From contig NZ_JABTEZ010000001.1 in assembly GCF_015711605.1 (NCBI RefSeq), positions 2,570,001-2,634,000 of the forward strand: a DNA stretch of 64,000 nucleotides, read 5' to 3'. Position 1 is the first letter of the stretch; the number at the start of each line of letters is the position of its first letter. The position numbers and the translations under genes were made by a program. Source of the DNA: Planomonospora sp. ID67723 (GTDB taxonomy: Bacteria > Actinomycetota > Actinomycetes > Streptosporangiales > Streptosporangiaceae). Below are positions 41,547 through 50,574 of the stretch, piece after piece. The notes beneath the pieces are model-generated. The model searched no databases and was not told the DNA's origin. It saw only the letters and a list, made by a program, of their open reading frames with translations.

Positions 41547-42155
41547 ATGGCCTCGCTCGCCTCCCAAGCCGACGCGGCCCGGTACGGCTACAGCCTGCCC
41601 TCGGGGCAGGAGGAAGCAATGCTGGCCCGCGCTACGGCCCGGGTGCGGCGGGCCGCAGGACAGCAGATCACCTCCACCACCTCCACCGTCCGCCTCCCCG
41701 TGGACGGTGGAGTGGTCACCCTCCCCGGTGCGCCAATCACCGCAGTCACCACCATCGAGAAACTCGCTGCCGACGGCGGAGACGAGATCACCGACTGGGA
41801 GTGGGACGGCCGCGACCGCGTCACCTGCGTGGCCTGGTACAAAGACGTCAACGTCACCTACACCCACGGACTGGCCACCGTCCCCGAGGAACTGATCGAG
41901 CTGGTGTGCGCCATCGCAGCCCGGCTCGGCACCTCCACCGGCGGAGGCATGGAGACCGGAGTCCGCTCCGAGCAGATCGACGACTACTCCGTCACCTACG
42001 CCTCCGACGCACTGGAGACCGCCTCCGGGCTGCTGCCCGGCGAGGAGGCGCAGCTACGCGCCTTCCTCGGGGATCCGCCGTCGGCGTACGCGGTGCGGGT
42101 CCGCCCGTCCGCGGTGGCCACCTCCACTTGGTATTGGGGGTGCGGCTACCGGTGA
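41547..42155 (+). CDS. Head-tail connector protein
   Basis: 202 residues. LPSGQEEAMLARATARVRRA at the N-terminus, a beta hairpin domain (TSTVRLPVDGGVVTLPGAPI, WEWDGRDRVTCVAW) and VPEELIELVCAIAARLGTST match gp6/gp15-like adaptor proteins that bind the portal after packaging. AGGAGGCACCTG precedes the ATG. Confidence 0.82.
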   Translation: MASLASQADAARYGYSLPSGQEEAMLARATARVRRAAGQQITSTTSTVRLPVDGGVVTLPGAPITAVTTIEKLAADGGDEITDWEWDGRDRVTCVAWYKDVNVTYTHGLATVPEELIELVCAIAARLGTSTGGGMETGVRSEQIDDYSVTYASDALETASGLLPGEEAQLRAFLGDPPSAYAVRVRPSAVATSTWYWGCGYR

Positions 42156-42544
42156 GCGTCGAAGGAGTCCTCTCCCGCGGCCGGATCGCGGCCGAGCAGC
42201 TCATGCGCGACACCTGCACGGTAGAGCGCAGAGACGGCGACCCGGCCCTGGATGAGGAGACTGGCGAACTCACGCAGGCGTGGGAGACCGTGTACACGGG
42301 TGCGTGCAGGGTCAAGCCCCGCTCTCCGCGTGAGGCGGAGTGGGGTGAGCACGAGGTGACCCTGCACCAGTACACGGTCGTCCTGCCGTGGGACGCGACA
42401 CCGGAGATCCGGCGGGAGGACCGTCTCACCGTCACCGCGTCCGATGATGCGTGGCTGGAAGACCGGCCGCTGGAGGTCATCGCGATCGGCCTCAACGGCA
42501 CGAGCACGGCGCGGCGGATCCTCGTCGAGGACAAGGAGGGCTGA
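42152..42544 (+). CDS. Head closure protein (DUF6093-like)
   Basis: 130 residues from a GTG overlapping the connector stop. MRDTCTVERRDGDPALDEET and YTGACRVKPRSPREAEWGEH fit the head-closure/stopper group with a beta-barrel. It follows the adaptor as expected. Confidence 0.78.
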   Translation: MSVEGVLSRGRIAAEQLMRDTCTVERRDGDPALDEETGELTQAWETVYTGACRVKPRSPREAEWGEHEVTLHQYTVVLPWDATPEIRREDRLTVTASDDAWLEDRPLEVIAIGLNGTSTARRILVEDKEG

Positions 42545-42927
42545 TGGCCGATATCGACGCCACCGAGCTCTACAGCCTCATCGGCGTGTTCGAGAATGCC
42601 AAGCAGGATGCGGCTCGCCGCACCTACCCGGTGGTGAAAGAGCACGCCCAAGCTCTGCGGGACCAGTGGCGGGATAATGCCCGCCAGTCCGCAGGCCGGC
42701 ACGGACGCCACTACCCGAGGGCGATCACCGCCGAGCAGATGGCGTCGTCGGCGGACATCGAGTGGGAGGTCGGGCCGGAGTCCCGTCTCCCGCAGGGCGG
42801 CATGGGGCGCGGGTTCGAGTTCGGCAGCGTGAATCAGCCGCCGCACCTGGACGGGATGCAGGCTGCGAACGCGCAGGAGCCGAAGCTCCTCAAGGCCCTC
42901 GACGACATCGCTCGGGGGTTGCTGTGA
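42544..42927 (+). CDS. HK97 gp10-like neck protein
   Basis: 127 residues. VKEHAQALRDQWRDNARQSA, then ITAEQMASSADIEWEVGPES and FGSVNQPPHLDGMQAANAQE, match the gp10-type neck/tail-completion family. One-base overlap with the upstream stop. Confidence 0.8.
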   Translation: MADIDATELYSLIGVFENAKQDAARRTYPVVKEHAQALRDQWRDNARQSAGRHGRHYPRAITAEQMASSADIEWEVGPESRLPQGGMGRGFEFGSVNQPPHLDGMQAANAQEPKLLKALDDIARGLL

Positions 42928-43331
42928 CGCTCGCGTCCAGCCCGCTCGTCACCGCGCTGATCACGCTCATGCAGGCTGGTGTTCCCGCGGCCCGCAAGGT
43001 GTACCTCGCGCAGGCTGCTACGGGGGCGGAGCCCGCGTACGCGGTCGTCTACCCGAACTCCGGCATGAAGTCGGCGTTCCACCGAGACCTGCTCAACGCG
43101 GGGCCGACTGACTTGCTCTACCAGGTCACTTGCGTCGGCTCCACCCCGGAGCAGGCGGCGTGGATGGCCGACAAGATGACCGCCGCACTCCTCGGCTCCG
43201 TCCCGACCGTGTCCGGCCGCCGCGTGTGGCCAGCCATTCAGCAGGGCTCGCAGCCGGTCCGCCGGGATGACGAGTCCGAGGTCTTATTCATCGCCACGTC
43301 GCAGTGGCTCACCCGGAGCGACCCCGCCTAA
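42924..43331 (+). CDS. Tail terminator protein (predicted)
   Basis: 135 residues. VTALITLMQAGVPAARKVYL, YQVTCVGSTPEQAAWMADKM and WPAIQQGSQPVRRDDESEVL fit gpU-like tail terminators that cap the growing tail tube. Followed by a clear terminator. Confidence 0.75.
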   Translation: MTLASSPLVTALITLMQAGVPAARKVYLAQAATGAEPAYAVVYPNSGMKSAFHRDLLNAGPTDLLYQVTCVGSTPEQAAWMADKMTAALLGSVPTVSGRRVWPAIQQGSQPVRRDDESEVLFIATSQWLTRSDPA

Positions 43332-43351
43332 CCCGCTCCGTACCTGTTCCT

Positions 43352-43376
43352 AGCCCGCCAGCGTGCGGGCTTTTTT
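43352..43376 (+). terminator. Rho-independent terminator in the late operon
   Basis: AGCCCGC (43352-43358) and GCGGGCT (43365-43371) followed by a run of six T ending at 43376. It separates head-completion genes from tail-tube genes and may set the head to tail expression ratio. Confidence 0.88.
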
Positions 43377-43397
43377 CATGCCCTGAGGAGAGCCCGC

Positions 43398-43721
43398 ATG
43401 GCTACCTACACCGCTGAGGCGATCACCTCGGCCGGCACGACCTTCACCAGCAGGTCGGCCGCTTCCGGAGACAAGATCACCCCAGACACGAACGTGTGGA
43501 TCGAAGTGACCAACGGGTCCGGATCCTCGATGACCGTCACCATCGCAGCGCCCGGCACCACCAGGTATGGCCAGGCCAATCCGGATCCGGTCTACACCGT
43601 CGCCAACGGCGCCACGAAGGCGATCCCCATGTACGCGGATTATGTCGATCCGTCGGACGGCCTGATCGCCCTGACGTGGAGCGCGACGACGTCGGTGACC
43701 TTCACGGTGAAGCGGATCTGA
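43398..43721 (+). CDS. Putative small tail or head structural protein
   Basis: 107 residues, entirely beta (YTAEAITSAGTTFTSRSAAS, VWIEVTNGSGSSMTVTIAAP). Similar short immunoglobulin-like proteins sit before the tail tube in actinophages. GAGGAGAG precedes the ATG. Confidence 0.6.
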   Translation: MATYTAEAITSAGTTFTSRSAASGDKITPDTNVWIEVTNGSGSSMTVTIAAPGTTRYGQANPDPVYTVANGATKAIPMYADYVDPSDGLIALTWSATTSVTFTVKRI

Positions 43722-43724
43722 TCC

Positions 43725-43937
43725 ATGGACAAGATCCGCATGCGCGACCCATACGAGCGTGAGTTCGAGATCAGTCCCCGGATGCTGCCGTTCTGGCAGC
43801 ACCGCGAGGGCTACACGGTCCTCGACCCAGTCTCCGAGCTCGGCGAGACCTCAGACCCCCAGCCGGCCACCACGCCCGGCACCTCTCAGTCCAGCAAGAA
43901 GGCGGCGTCTCGGCCTGCCTCGGAAGACAAGGAGTAG
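43725..43937 (+). CDS. Hypothetical small protein before the tail tube gene
   Basis: 70 residues. MDKIRMRDPYEREFEISPRM followed by a Ser/Pro-rich tail. It is conserved in position in actinophage tails; no function is known. Confidence 0.6.
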   Translation: MDKIRMRDPYEREFEISPRMLPFWQHREGYTVLDPVSELGETSDPQPATTPGTSQSSKKAASRPASEDKE

Positions 43938-43943
43938 CAGGCC

Positions 43944-44432
43944 ATGGGCAAGCGCCTGAGCGACGGAAACACCAAGGTCACATTCGTCTCCACCATCGCG
44001 AACATCAACGCGCCAACCGTGGCGGAGCTGACCGACTCCGGCAACATCACCTGCGAAAACACCATCACTGCTGATGGCCTGAAGATCGGCATCGAGCAGG
44101 GTGCCGTCACCGGTGACACGCTGGCTTCCACGCAGACGTTCGAAGGGCCTGGCCGGACCAAGGCGGGCATCGACCTGACGTTCTTCCGGGACTCCTCCGC
44201 GGCCTCCGACCGCATGTGGTCCGACATGACCAACGGCACTGACGGCTACCTCGTCGTCCGCCGCGGTGTCGCCGCTGCGACCGCTTACTCGGCTGGCCAG
44301 AAGGTGGCCGTCTACACCGTCACCTGTGGAGAGCCCAGCGAGCTGGCGCCGGAGGCGGAGACCTACGACCGCGCCATGATCAAGCTCTTCCCGTCGGGCA
44401 CCTACACGCGAGAGGCCACGGTGGCTGCCTGA
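43944..44432 (+). CDS. Major tail protein (tail tube)
   Basis: 162 residues. VTFVSTIANINAPTVAELTD, FEGPGRTKAGIDLTFFRDSS and DGYLVVRRGVAAATAYSAGQ are typical of siphovirus tube subunits, and the frameshifted chaperone genes follow directly. One-base overlap with the chaperone gene. Confidence 0.85.
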   Translation: MGKRLSDGNTKVTFVSTIANINAPTVAELTDSGNITCENTITADGLKIGIEQGAVTGDTLASTQTFEGPGRTKAGIDLTFFRDSSAASDRMWSDMTNGTDGYLVVRRGVAAATAYSAGQKVAVYTVTCGEPSELAPEAETYDRAMIKLFPSGTYTREATVAA

Positions 44433-44980
44433 TGAGCGCCAGGACCCCCGATATCTCTGACATTCTCGGCCAGATCCAACGGCCCGAAAAGACCGTTCCG
44501 ATCTGCCTGCGGGGCGACCTACAGGCAGAGTTTGAGGAGTTGGAGCGTGCTCTGAAAGCCGCCCGCGATCGGCCCTCTGAGGGCACGCTCGCGGGCGGTG
44601 GTGCGGAGGCTGCGGCTGTCGCCCAACAGATCATGGACCTGCAGGAGCAGATGCGGGAGCACACGACAGTGTTCCGGTTCCGCGGACTGTCGTCCAAGGG
44701 GTACAGCGATCTCGTCGCGCAGCATCCGCCGACCGATGAGGACAAAGAGAAGAACCAGGACACGAACTGGGCGACGTTTACGCCGGCCCTGGTGGCGGCA
44801 TGTGCGGTCTCCCCGACCATGACGGTTGAGGATGCCGGGCAACTCGCTGACGCCCTCACGCAGGCGCAGTGGGATGCGCTGGCCATGGCCGCGTTCAGCG
44901 TAAACAAGAGGGACATTGACATCCCTTTCTCGTTCGCCGCCTCCGCAGTGCTCCAGAACTCCAAGAAGAACTCGAAGTAG
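44432..44980 (+). CDS. Tail assembly chaperone, unshifted product (gpG-like)
   Basis: 182 residues. The N-terminal domain is helical (LQAEFEELERALKAARDRPS), with FTPALVAACAVSPTMTVEDA and an acidic linker. In lambda-like tails this product and a frameshifted longer form fold around the tape measure. The 0-frame ends VLQNSKKNSK at 44980. Confidence 0.85.
   Translation: MSARTPDISDILGQIQRPEKTVPICLRGDLQAEFEELERALKAARDRPSEGTLAGGGAEAAAVAQQIMDLQEQMREHTTVFRFRGLSSKGYSDLVAQHPPTDEDKEKNQDTNWATFTPALVAACAVSPTMTVEDAGQLADALTQAQWDALAMAAFSVNKRDIDIPFSFAASAVLQNSKKNSK
44923..44929 (+). other. Programmed -1 ribosomal frameshift site
   Basis: CCCTTTC is a perfect X XXY YYZ heptamer in the right register: 0-frame codons CCT TTC re-pair as CCC TTT. 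It lies 49 bases before the 0-frame stop. Confidence 0.75.
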
Positions 44981-45345
44981 CCGCTGCGTGGGGCGTCCCG
45001 CGCAGCGAGCTACTCGGCAGGCAGGCGCAGGCGGTAACGGAGTACGTGTACGAGGGCGGGCTACTCGTCCGGGCGGTGACGACGTGGGAGCCGCGCTGGC
45101 TGGATGAGGACCTGTGGTGGGCTCGCGCGTACCTGCAGGAGCGGGCAGACCGATGTCCCGGGTGCACCCTGCCACTGTCGGAGACTACGGCGATGCGTGA
45201 CGGGGATCCGGTCCACGTCTACGAGGTGCCGCCTCCACGGCGCTGCCACGCCTGCGACGCGACAATCCGCGCCCAGGACGAGCACACGAAAAAGGGCACC
45301 ATCCGCGAGCGGGCACTGATGTGGATCGTCAAGCGGATCTCCTAG
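44929..45345 (+). CDS. Tail assembly chaperone, -1 frameshift extension (gpT-like)
   Basis: Slipping back one base at 44923-44929 continues as LVRRLRSAPELQEELEVAAA, WGVPRSELLG and on to ADRCPGCTLPLSETTA and a second CHAC, ending at 45345 with no stop between. The extension has a CPGC/CHAC zinc pair as in other actinophage shifted chaperones. It has no start or ribosome binding site of its own at its beginning. Full fusion: 44432 to 45345, about 304 residues. Confidence 0.8.
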   Translation, partial: LVRRLRSAPELQEELEVAAAWGVPRSELLGRQAQAVTEYVYEGGLLVRAVTTWEPRWLDEDLWWARAYLQERADRCPGCTLPLSETTAMRDGDPVHVYEVPPPRRCHACDATIRAQDEHTKKGTIRERALMWIVKRIS

Positions 45346-45506
45346 CGGATCGCCTGCGTGAGCACGGTATACAGCCCAGCCAACAGGATCACCGCGACGC
45401 ACAAAATGAGGATCTTCGCTGGCCAGCCCTTGAAGTGCGTCCACCACTCACGGACGGTCTTCGGGTCGCCGGGGCCACCCTCGCGGTTGTCGGCGTTGCG
45501 GAGCAT
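45342..45506 (-). CDS. Reverse-strand single-span membrane protein inside the tail operon
   Basis: 54 residues. An N-terminal hydrophilic part (MLRNADNREGGPGDPKTVRE) precedes one membrane helix (AKILILCVAVILLAGLYTVL). GAGAGGA sits eight bases before the ATG on the minus strand. A longer reverse frame through the tape-measure gene is a shadow. Its orientation, opposite to all late genes, fits a lysogen-expressed moron; HK97 gp15 is a known small membrane exclusion protein from a tail region. Function here is inferred. Confidence 0.7.
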   Translation of the reverse strand: MLRNADNREGGPGDPKTVREWWTHFKGWPAKILILCVAVILLAGLYTVLTQAIR

Positions 45507-45618
45507 GCGCTTTTCCTCTCGCTGCAGATGGACCCCGATTCGCCCGTGAGCATGACACGCCTTGACGCCCTGGCGCGGCCGAAACGACTCGATTCGTGAC
45601 CTAACGGAGGGAGTCGTC

Positions 45619-48600
45619 GTGGCCGACCGCTCAGTGTCGATCAATCTCCGTGCTCGTGTGGCCGGCTTCGTCGCAGGGATGGGGCAGGCGCAGAAGGAGA
45701 CGACCAACCTCGGCCGGAAGATGGTCGAGACCGGCGCGTCTGCGGATCGGATGCGGCAGCGCCTGGAGGCCGCGACCCGCGCACTCCCGAAGATCGAAAT
45801 TGACGCGGACTCAACCCCCGCTGAGATCAAGTTCGCTGAGCTGCGTGCCCAGATGGAGTCCCTTGCGGACAAGCGGATCGGCATCGACATTGACGCCGAC
45901 GCGGCCCGCGCGCAGCTCGCCGAGATCGAGCGCGAGCTGGAGGCGCTGCAGCGGTCTGAGGTGGACATCAACGTCCGCGCCGATCTCGGTACGGCCTTGT
46001 CGGAGCTGCGGGCGCTGGACGGTGAGGTCTCCAAGGTCGACGGCCGGACCGCGAACGTCAACGTCAACGCCGACGTCGGCGGAGCTCTCGCGGGCATCGC
46101 CGCGGTTGCGGGTGCGCTCGCGTCACTGCCTGCCGTGACCACGGTCGCGGTAGGCGTGACCGCGCTCGGTTCCGCGTTTGCCGCAGCGGGGTTGGGAGCA
46201 GCCAGCTTCGCTGCGGTGGCCGTTCCGAGCTTGGGTCGCGTCAACGAAGCTCTGAAAGCGCAGGAGAGCGCGGCAAAGGCGGCTGGCGGGGCAACCGGCG
46301 GCGCTGGCCAGTCTGCGGCTCAGGCCGCGGTCCAGGCCATGCAGCTCGAAGCAGCGGAGAAGCGGCTTGCCGACGCTCAGCGCGACGAGAAGCAGGCGCA
46401 GGAGGATCTGACCCGGGCGCGCGAAGCCGGGCGTAGGGCCCTGGAGGACATGAACTTCTCGCTGGAGAGGTCTGTCCTCAGCCAGAAAGACGCTGCGCTC
46501 GCCGTCCGCGAGGCCGAGGCGCGCCTTGCGAAACTCCAAGCCGAGGGCGCAGACCCGCTGGAGATCGAGCGGGCGATGCTCTCCCTGGAGCAGGCGCAGC
46601 AGCGGGCGGAGGAGCAGGAGGTCCGCACCGCCAGGGCGAAGAAGGACACTGCGGAGGCGAACAAGAAGGGCGTCGAGGGCACCAAGGAGTACCAGAAGGG
46701 CCTCGACCAGCTCCGGCAGGCACAAGACCGTGTTGCTCAGGCGGAGATGCAACTCGCGCAGCTCCGCGCGCAGTCATCCGGCGGAGGCGGCGGGGGCGGC
46801 GGCGGGGGCCTGGACAAGCTCGCCGAGGCCATGGCCAAGCTGTCCAAGGCCGAGCGGGCGCTCCTGAAGGACATGAAGGACTTCGGGGACGCCTACCTTG
46901 CTTGGCAGCGAGCCTTGCAACCGGACGTCCTGCCCGTCATCTCGCAGGGGCTCAGTCTGATGGAACAGACCCTGCCGCGATTGACGCCGTTCGTTCAGTC
47001 CAGCTCGGCCGCATTCTCGACGCTGCTGACAGAAGCGGAGAAGGCGCTAGCAGGGCCCTTCTGGACGCAGTTCGCGTTCAACCTGAACACTGTTCTGCCG
47101 GGTGCGATCATCGGTCTCGGCCGGTCGTTCGGCAACATCACGACCGGCGTTGCCGGGATCATCGACGCCTTCCTGCCCTTCGCGCCGACCGTGGTCGGAG
47201 GGATCGAGTCCGCTACCGCTGCGTTCTCGGAGTGGGGACAGAGCCTCAAGAACAGTCCGGAGTTCGCCGAGTTCATCGAGTTCGTGAAGGTCAATGCCCC
47301 CCAGGCGTGGGAGCTGATCAAGAATCTCGCGAGCGCGCTGGGCAACATCGTCGAGGCTGTCGCCCCCCTCGGTGTCGGCTCCATGGCCGGCCTGAACCTG
47401 CTGGCTCAGCTCGTTGCTGGTATGGACCCGGGCCATATCCAGGCAATCGCTGTCGCCCTGGTTGCTATCAAGGTCGCGCATGCCGGCCTGTCCGCGGTCT
47501 CCGCATGGAAGGGCCTCGCGGACAACGTCGGGCTTCTCGGCGGCGCCGCAGGCAAGACCACTGGCAAGGTTGCCGCGCTCGGCAAGGCAATGCTCGGCAT
47601 CGGTGCCGGCGTCCTCGTCCTGCAGGGCGTCGGTAGTGCTGTCAGCGCGATCGAGGGGCAGTCGAAGGGCATCGACCGATTGACGCTGGCCCTCACCGAG
47701 CTGGGGCAGACCGGCAAGTGGGCGGGCGACCTGGAGGACCAGTGGGTCGGCGTGTTCGACAAGGCAGGCACGGCGGCCGAAGGGTTCCGTGACGGCCTGC
47801 GGGAGCTGAACGACCCCTCGCTGTATGAGCGGCTGATAGATCACCCGTTCACCGAGCTCGGCGCGGTTCTGCCCGGGATTGATTCTGCGGTCGACCGGTT
47901 GGAGCAGCGCTTCGCTGACATGGACCAGACGCTCGCCGGGATGGTGTCCTCCGGAAACCTGGCCGGCGCGCAGGCCGCGTTCGCCCAGATGACGGAGGAG
48001 GCGGCCAAGGCCGGCGTGCCGGTCGAGAAGCTACAGGAGCTGTTCCCGCTGTACAGCCAGTCCGTACGGGTTGCGGGGCACGCCTCCACCGAGGCCGCCG
48101 CCGGCATTGATCAGGCCAAGCAGAAGCTCGACGGGTTCCAGACGTCGATGGATGCGTTCACCGCACGCACGGACGTGCTGCAGGCCATGGCCAATGTGAA
48201 GAAGTCCTACGAGGACGCAGCCGTGGCGATCGAAGCTGCGAACGGCAAGCTGTCGGTCAGCAAGGGCATGAACGATCAGCAGCGGGACGCGGTGGTTCGC
48301 GCACGCGAGGCGTTCTCCGGCTACATCACGGCGATCAAGACGGCTGCTGACGGTGCGGCAACGCTGTCGGGTAAGCAGACCGAGGGTTCCCGAGTGATCG
48401 CGGAGCAGTTGCCGAAGCTCGCCGAGCTGGCAGGTAAGTCGACCGAGGCTAAGGCTCAGATTCTCCTGCTGGCGCAGGCGTATGGGCTCTCTGCCGAGGA
48501 CGCCAAGAAGGCGATGCGCGGCGGCCAGGACCTGAAGGAAGTCCTCGACAAGATCAAGTCCAAAGAGATCAAGATCGAGGCGGACACGAAGGCCGCGAAA

Positions 48601-49269
48601 GAGCAGCTCGACGCGTTCCTCAAGAGCCTGCTCAACATCAAGCCGATCGCGATCCCGTACTACCTGCAGGCGCAGGGGTCGACCGCACCGGTTTTGCCCG
48701 GGTCGAAACCGAAGGCATGGGGCGGTATCTCCTCGGTCTCCGGTACGGAGTACATGGCGGCGGGCGGCATCCGGGACCTGGGTGCCAGCGCTCCGGCGAT
48801 GATCGTCCGGTCTCCTCATCGGCTGTCCGGACGGTCCGGTCCTGATGTTGTGTTCGGGGAGGCCGGCGCCGAGGCTTACATTCCGCTGTCTCCGGCGAAG
48901 CGGGCGCGTGGCCTGGAGGTTCTCTCCGCGACGGCGAACATCATGGGTCAGACGCTCGTCCCGTCCTCGGTGTCGAACACGTCATCGGTCAGCAACCTCA
49001 TATCGAGCACGGCCATGACGATCGGCGGGGCGCGGTCCTCGACGGTCAATAGCTCGCGTGTCTCCCGGCCGGTGCAGATGTCCGGCTCCTGGTCTGGTGG
49101 CAGCGGTGCGGCCCCTGCTCCGGCGGGGGAGTCCGCCGGCGGCCAGTACGGCGGCGGCGGAAGGCCGGGCTCCATGGTGACCGTCCAGGGGGACCTGGTG
49201 GTCCGTGAGCAGGCAGACGCAGATCTCGTCGCCGAGCGGCTGCACTTCAAGGCAATGTCCCGCGGCTGA
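45619..49269 (+). CDS. Tape measure protein
   Basis: 1216 residues from GTG 45619 (GGAGGGAG upstream), the longest gene in the window, setting tail length. It opens SVSINLRARVAGFVAGMGQA, has long coiled coils (about residues 230-390), a run of ten Gly (about 392-402), hydrophobic central segments (VLPGAIIGLGRSFGNITTGV; GALASLPAVTTVAVGVTALG) and a Gly/Ser-rich end. No lysozyme or peptidase domain is evident. Confidence 0.95.
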   Translation: MADRSVSINLRARVAGFVAGMGQAQKETTNLGRKMVETGASADRMRQRLEAATRALPKIEIDADSTPAEIKFAELRAQMESLADKRIGIDIDADAARAQLAEIERELEALQRSEVDINVRADLGTALSELRALDGEVSKVDGRTANVNVNADVGGALAGIAAVAGALASLPAVTTVAVGVTALGSAFAAAGLGAASFAAVAVPSLGRVNEALKAQESAAKAAGGATGGAGQSAAQAAVQAMQLEAAEKRLADAQRDEKQAQEDLTRAREAGRRALEDMNFSLERSVLSQKDAALAVREAEARLAKLQAEGADPLEIERAMLSLEQAQQRAEEQEVRTARAKKDTAEANKKGVEGTKEYQKGLDQLRQAQDRVAQAEMQLAQLRAQSSGGGGGGGGGGLDKLAEAMAKLSKAERALLKDMKDFGDAYLAWQRALQPDVLPVISQGLSLMEQTLPRLTPFVQSSSAAFSTLLTEAEKALAGPFWTQFAFNLNTVLPGAIIGLGRSFGNITTGVAGIIDAFLPFAPTVVGGIESATAAFSEWGQSLKNSPEFAEFIEFVKVNAPQAWELIKNLASALGNIVEAVAPLGVGSMAGLNLLAQLVAGMDPGHIQAIAVALVAIKVAHAGLSAVSAWKGLADNVGLLGGAAGKTTGKVAALGKAMLGIGAGVLVLQGVGSAVSAIEGQSKGIDRLTLALTELGQTGKWAGDLEDQWVGVFDKAGTAAEGFRDGLRELNDPSLYERLIDHPFTELGAVLPGIDSAVDRLEQRFADMDQTLAGMVSSGNLAGAQAAFAQMTEEAAKAGVPVEKLQELFPLYSQSVRVAGHASTEAAAGIDQAKQKLDGFQTSMDAFTARTDVLQAMANVKKSYEDAAVAIEAANGKLSVSKGMNDQQRDAVVRAREAFSGYITAIKTAADGAATLSGKQTEGSRVIAEQLPKLAELAGKSTEAKAQILLLAQAYGLSAEDAKKAMRGGQDLKEVLDKIKSKEIKIEADTKAAKEQLDAFLKSLLNIKPIAIPYYLQAQGSTAPVLPGSKPKAWGGISSVSGTEYMAAGGIRDLGASAPAMIVRSPHRLSGRSGPDVVFGEAGAEAYIPLSPAKRARGLEVLSATANIMGQTLVPSSVSNTSSVSNLISSTAMTIGGARSSTVNSSRVSRPVQMSGSWSGGSGAAPAPAGESAGGQYGGGGRPGSMVTVQGDLVVREQADADLVAERLHFKAMSRG

Positions 49270-49306
49270 GCCCGCAACCAACCCAGCAAAGGAGGCGGGC
49301 TCAGCC

Positions 49307-49558
49307 ATGCCCTGGGACCCGAATTCAGGCCAGACGTTCGGTGAGTGGCTGCGTGGCGGTGCGCCGCTCGGCCAGGGCCGTACCGCGGACGTCATCACGA
49401 CCGAGCCGACGTGGCTCACCCGAGACCAGGTGCACGAGGGCCGGCGTGAGGACGGTACTCGCGTTCAGCACGTCACCGACCAGCTCGGTCACAACATCGT
49501 CCGCGAGACCACCTCGGACGGCCGTGAGCGGCAGCACGTCCGCATCAACCTCAGATAG
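49307..49558 (+). CDS. Hypothetical small tail-region protein
   Basis: 83 residues from ATG 49307 after AAAGGAGG. MPWDPNSGQTFGEWLRGGAP and DQLGHNIVRETTSDGRERQH are hydrophilic with no membrane segment. It lies between the tape measure and the tail-tip genes. Not recognised. Confidence 0.65.
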   Translation: MPWDPNSGQTFGEWLRGGAPLGQGRTADVITTEPTWLTRDQVHEGRREDGTRVQHVTDQLGHNIVRETTSDGRERQHVRINLR

Positions 49559-49567
49559 GGGGAACCT

Positions 49568-50038
49568 GTGGCGCTGCAGGACGGCTGGTTCAGCGACACC
49601 TACATCAAGGCCCTGTCCAACGACATCGCGTTGGACTTGGGCGACACCACTGCGGGAACCAACAAGGGCGCGCTGTTTACGGGCAGTGTGTCTAGCGGGA
49701 CGATTGATTTCGATGCGACCAACCCTGCCTACGGTAGTAGCCCGTTCAACGCCAATGAGGCCAGCGGGCCCGGCTATACGGCGGGCGGCATCAACATGAC
49801 CGTCACGTCGTTCGCGGTGCTGGCCACTGCGAACAAAGTCGGCTGGAAGTTCTCCACACTCCTCTGGACGGCGACGACGATCACCGCGGAGGGGCTACTC
49901 GTCTACGTGCCCGGCCTCAGCAACCGGGCCGTGCTCTACCGCTGGTTCGGCCAGGCGTACCCCACTTCGGACGGCGACTTCCAGATCACGTTCCACGCTG
50001 ACGGCATCTGGCGCGAGAAGCTCCGCGGCACTGCCTGA
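49568..50038 (+). CDS. Putative structural protein
   Basis: 156 residues. ALQDGWFSDTYIKALSNDIA then beta strands (FTGSVSSGTIDFDATNPAYG). This type recurs among tail-region proteins of actinophages and may be a minor virion component. Confidence 0.65.
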   Translation: MALQDGWFSDTYIKALSNDIALDLGDTTAGTNKGALFTGSVSSGTIDFDATNPAYGSSPFNANEASGPGYTAGGINMTVTSFAVLATANKVGWKFSTLLWTATTITAEGLLVYVPGLSNRAVLYRWFGQAYPTSDGDFQITFHADGIWREKLRGTA

Positions 50039-50057
50039 CCATCTCTGACGACTCTCT

Positions 50058-50082
50058 GCCCCTGCCTGTGCGCGGGGGTTTT
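50058..50082 (+). terminator. Weak terminator-like hairpin
   Basis: GCCCC (50058-50062) can pair with GGGGT on the far side of a short loop and is followed by TTTT (50079-50082). The stem is interrupted, so the call is weak. Confidence 0.4.
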
Positions 50083-50103
50083 CGCATGTAAAGGGGGCCT
50101 TAG

Positions 50104-50574
50104 ATGGCCAGGTACACCGCTATCGCTGAGGGTGTGGCGTCCGGTACCGCTCTCAAGACGATTTTGCAGATCGCCAACGACGCCAACCGGCAGACCGTTG
50201 TGTACGGGATTCGCGTCTCCTTCAAGGGCACGTCCTCGACGGCGGAGCCGGTGCGGACGGTGCTGATGCGTCAGTCCTCCGCGGGGACCGGCGGCAGCTC
50301 GCTCACGTCGAACTACGGGCCGAACAAGCTCGACCCGGGCAGTCCGTCATCCACGGTCACCTGCCTCAAGGGTCCATCCGGGACGTGGACGGCCGAGCCG
50401 ACCGCGGGCGAGGTCGTGTGGGCGCAGGAGATCCACCCTCAGGCCGGCTGGGGCGAGTACATCCCCTTGGGTGACGAGATCGTCGTCGCAGCGTCCGGCC
50501 GGCTGGCTGTGGTCGTCACGGCTGCCGCGACCGTCAACGTCACCGCACAGTTGTACTGGCGCGAGGGTCACTAG
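50104..50574 (+). CDS. Putative structural protein
   Basis: 156 residues, beta-rich (ALKTILQIANDANRQTVVYG, VRVSFKGTSSTAEPVRTVLM is approximated by IRVSFKGTSSTAEPVRTVL). The C-terminal YIPLGDEIVVAASGRLAVVV resembles phage capsid or tail decoration sheets. It overlaps the LamG-like gene by one base. Confidence 0.6.
   Translation: MARYTAIAEGVASGTALKTILQIANDANRQTVVYGIRVSFKGTSSTAEPVRTVLMRQSSAGTGGSSLTSNYGPNKLDPGSPSSTVTCLKGPSGTWTAEPTAGEVVWAQEIHPQAGWGEYIPLGDEIVVAASGRLAVVVTAAATVNVTAQLYWREGH

Noticed and set aside
45342-46244. 300-codon reverse-strand frame across the start of the tape measure gene
   Set aside because: Most of it mirrors tape-measure codons; only the last 55 codons (45506-45342) have their own start, ribosome binding site and membrane helix.
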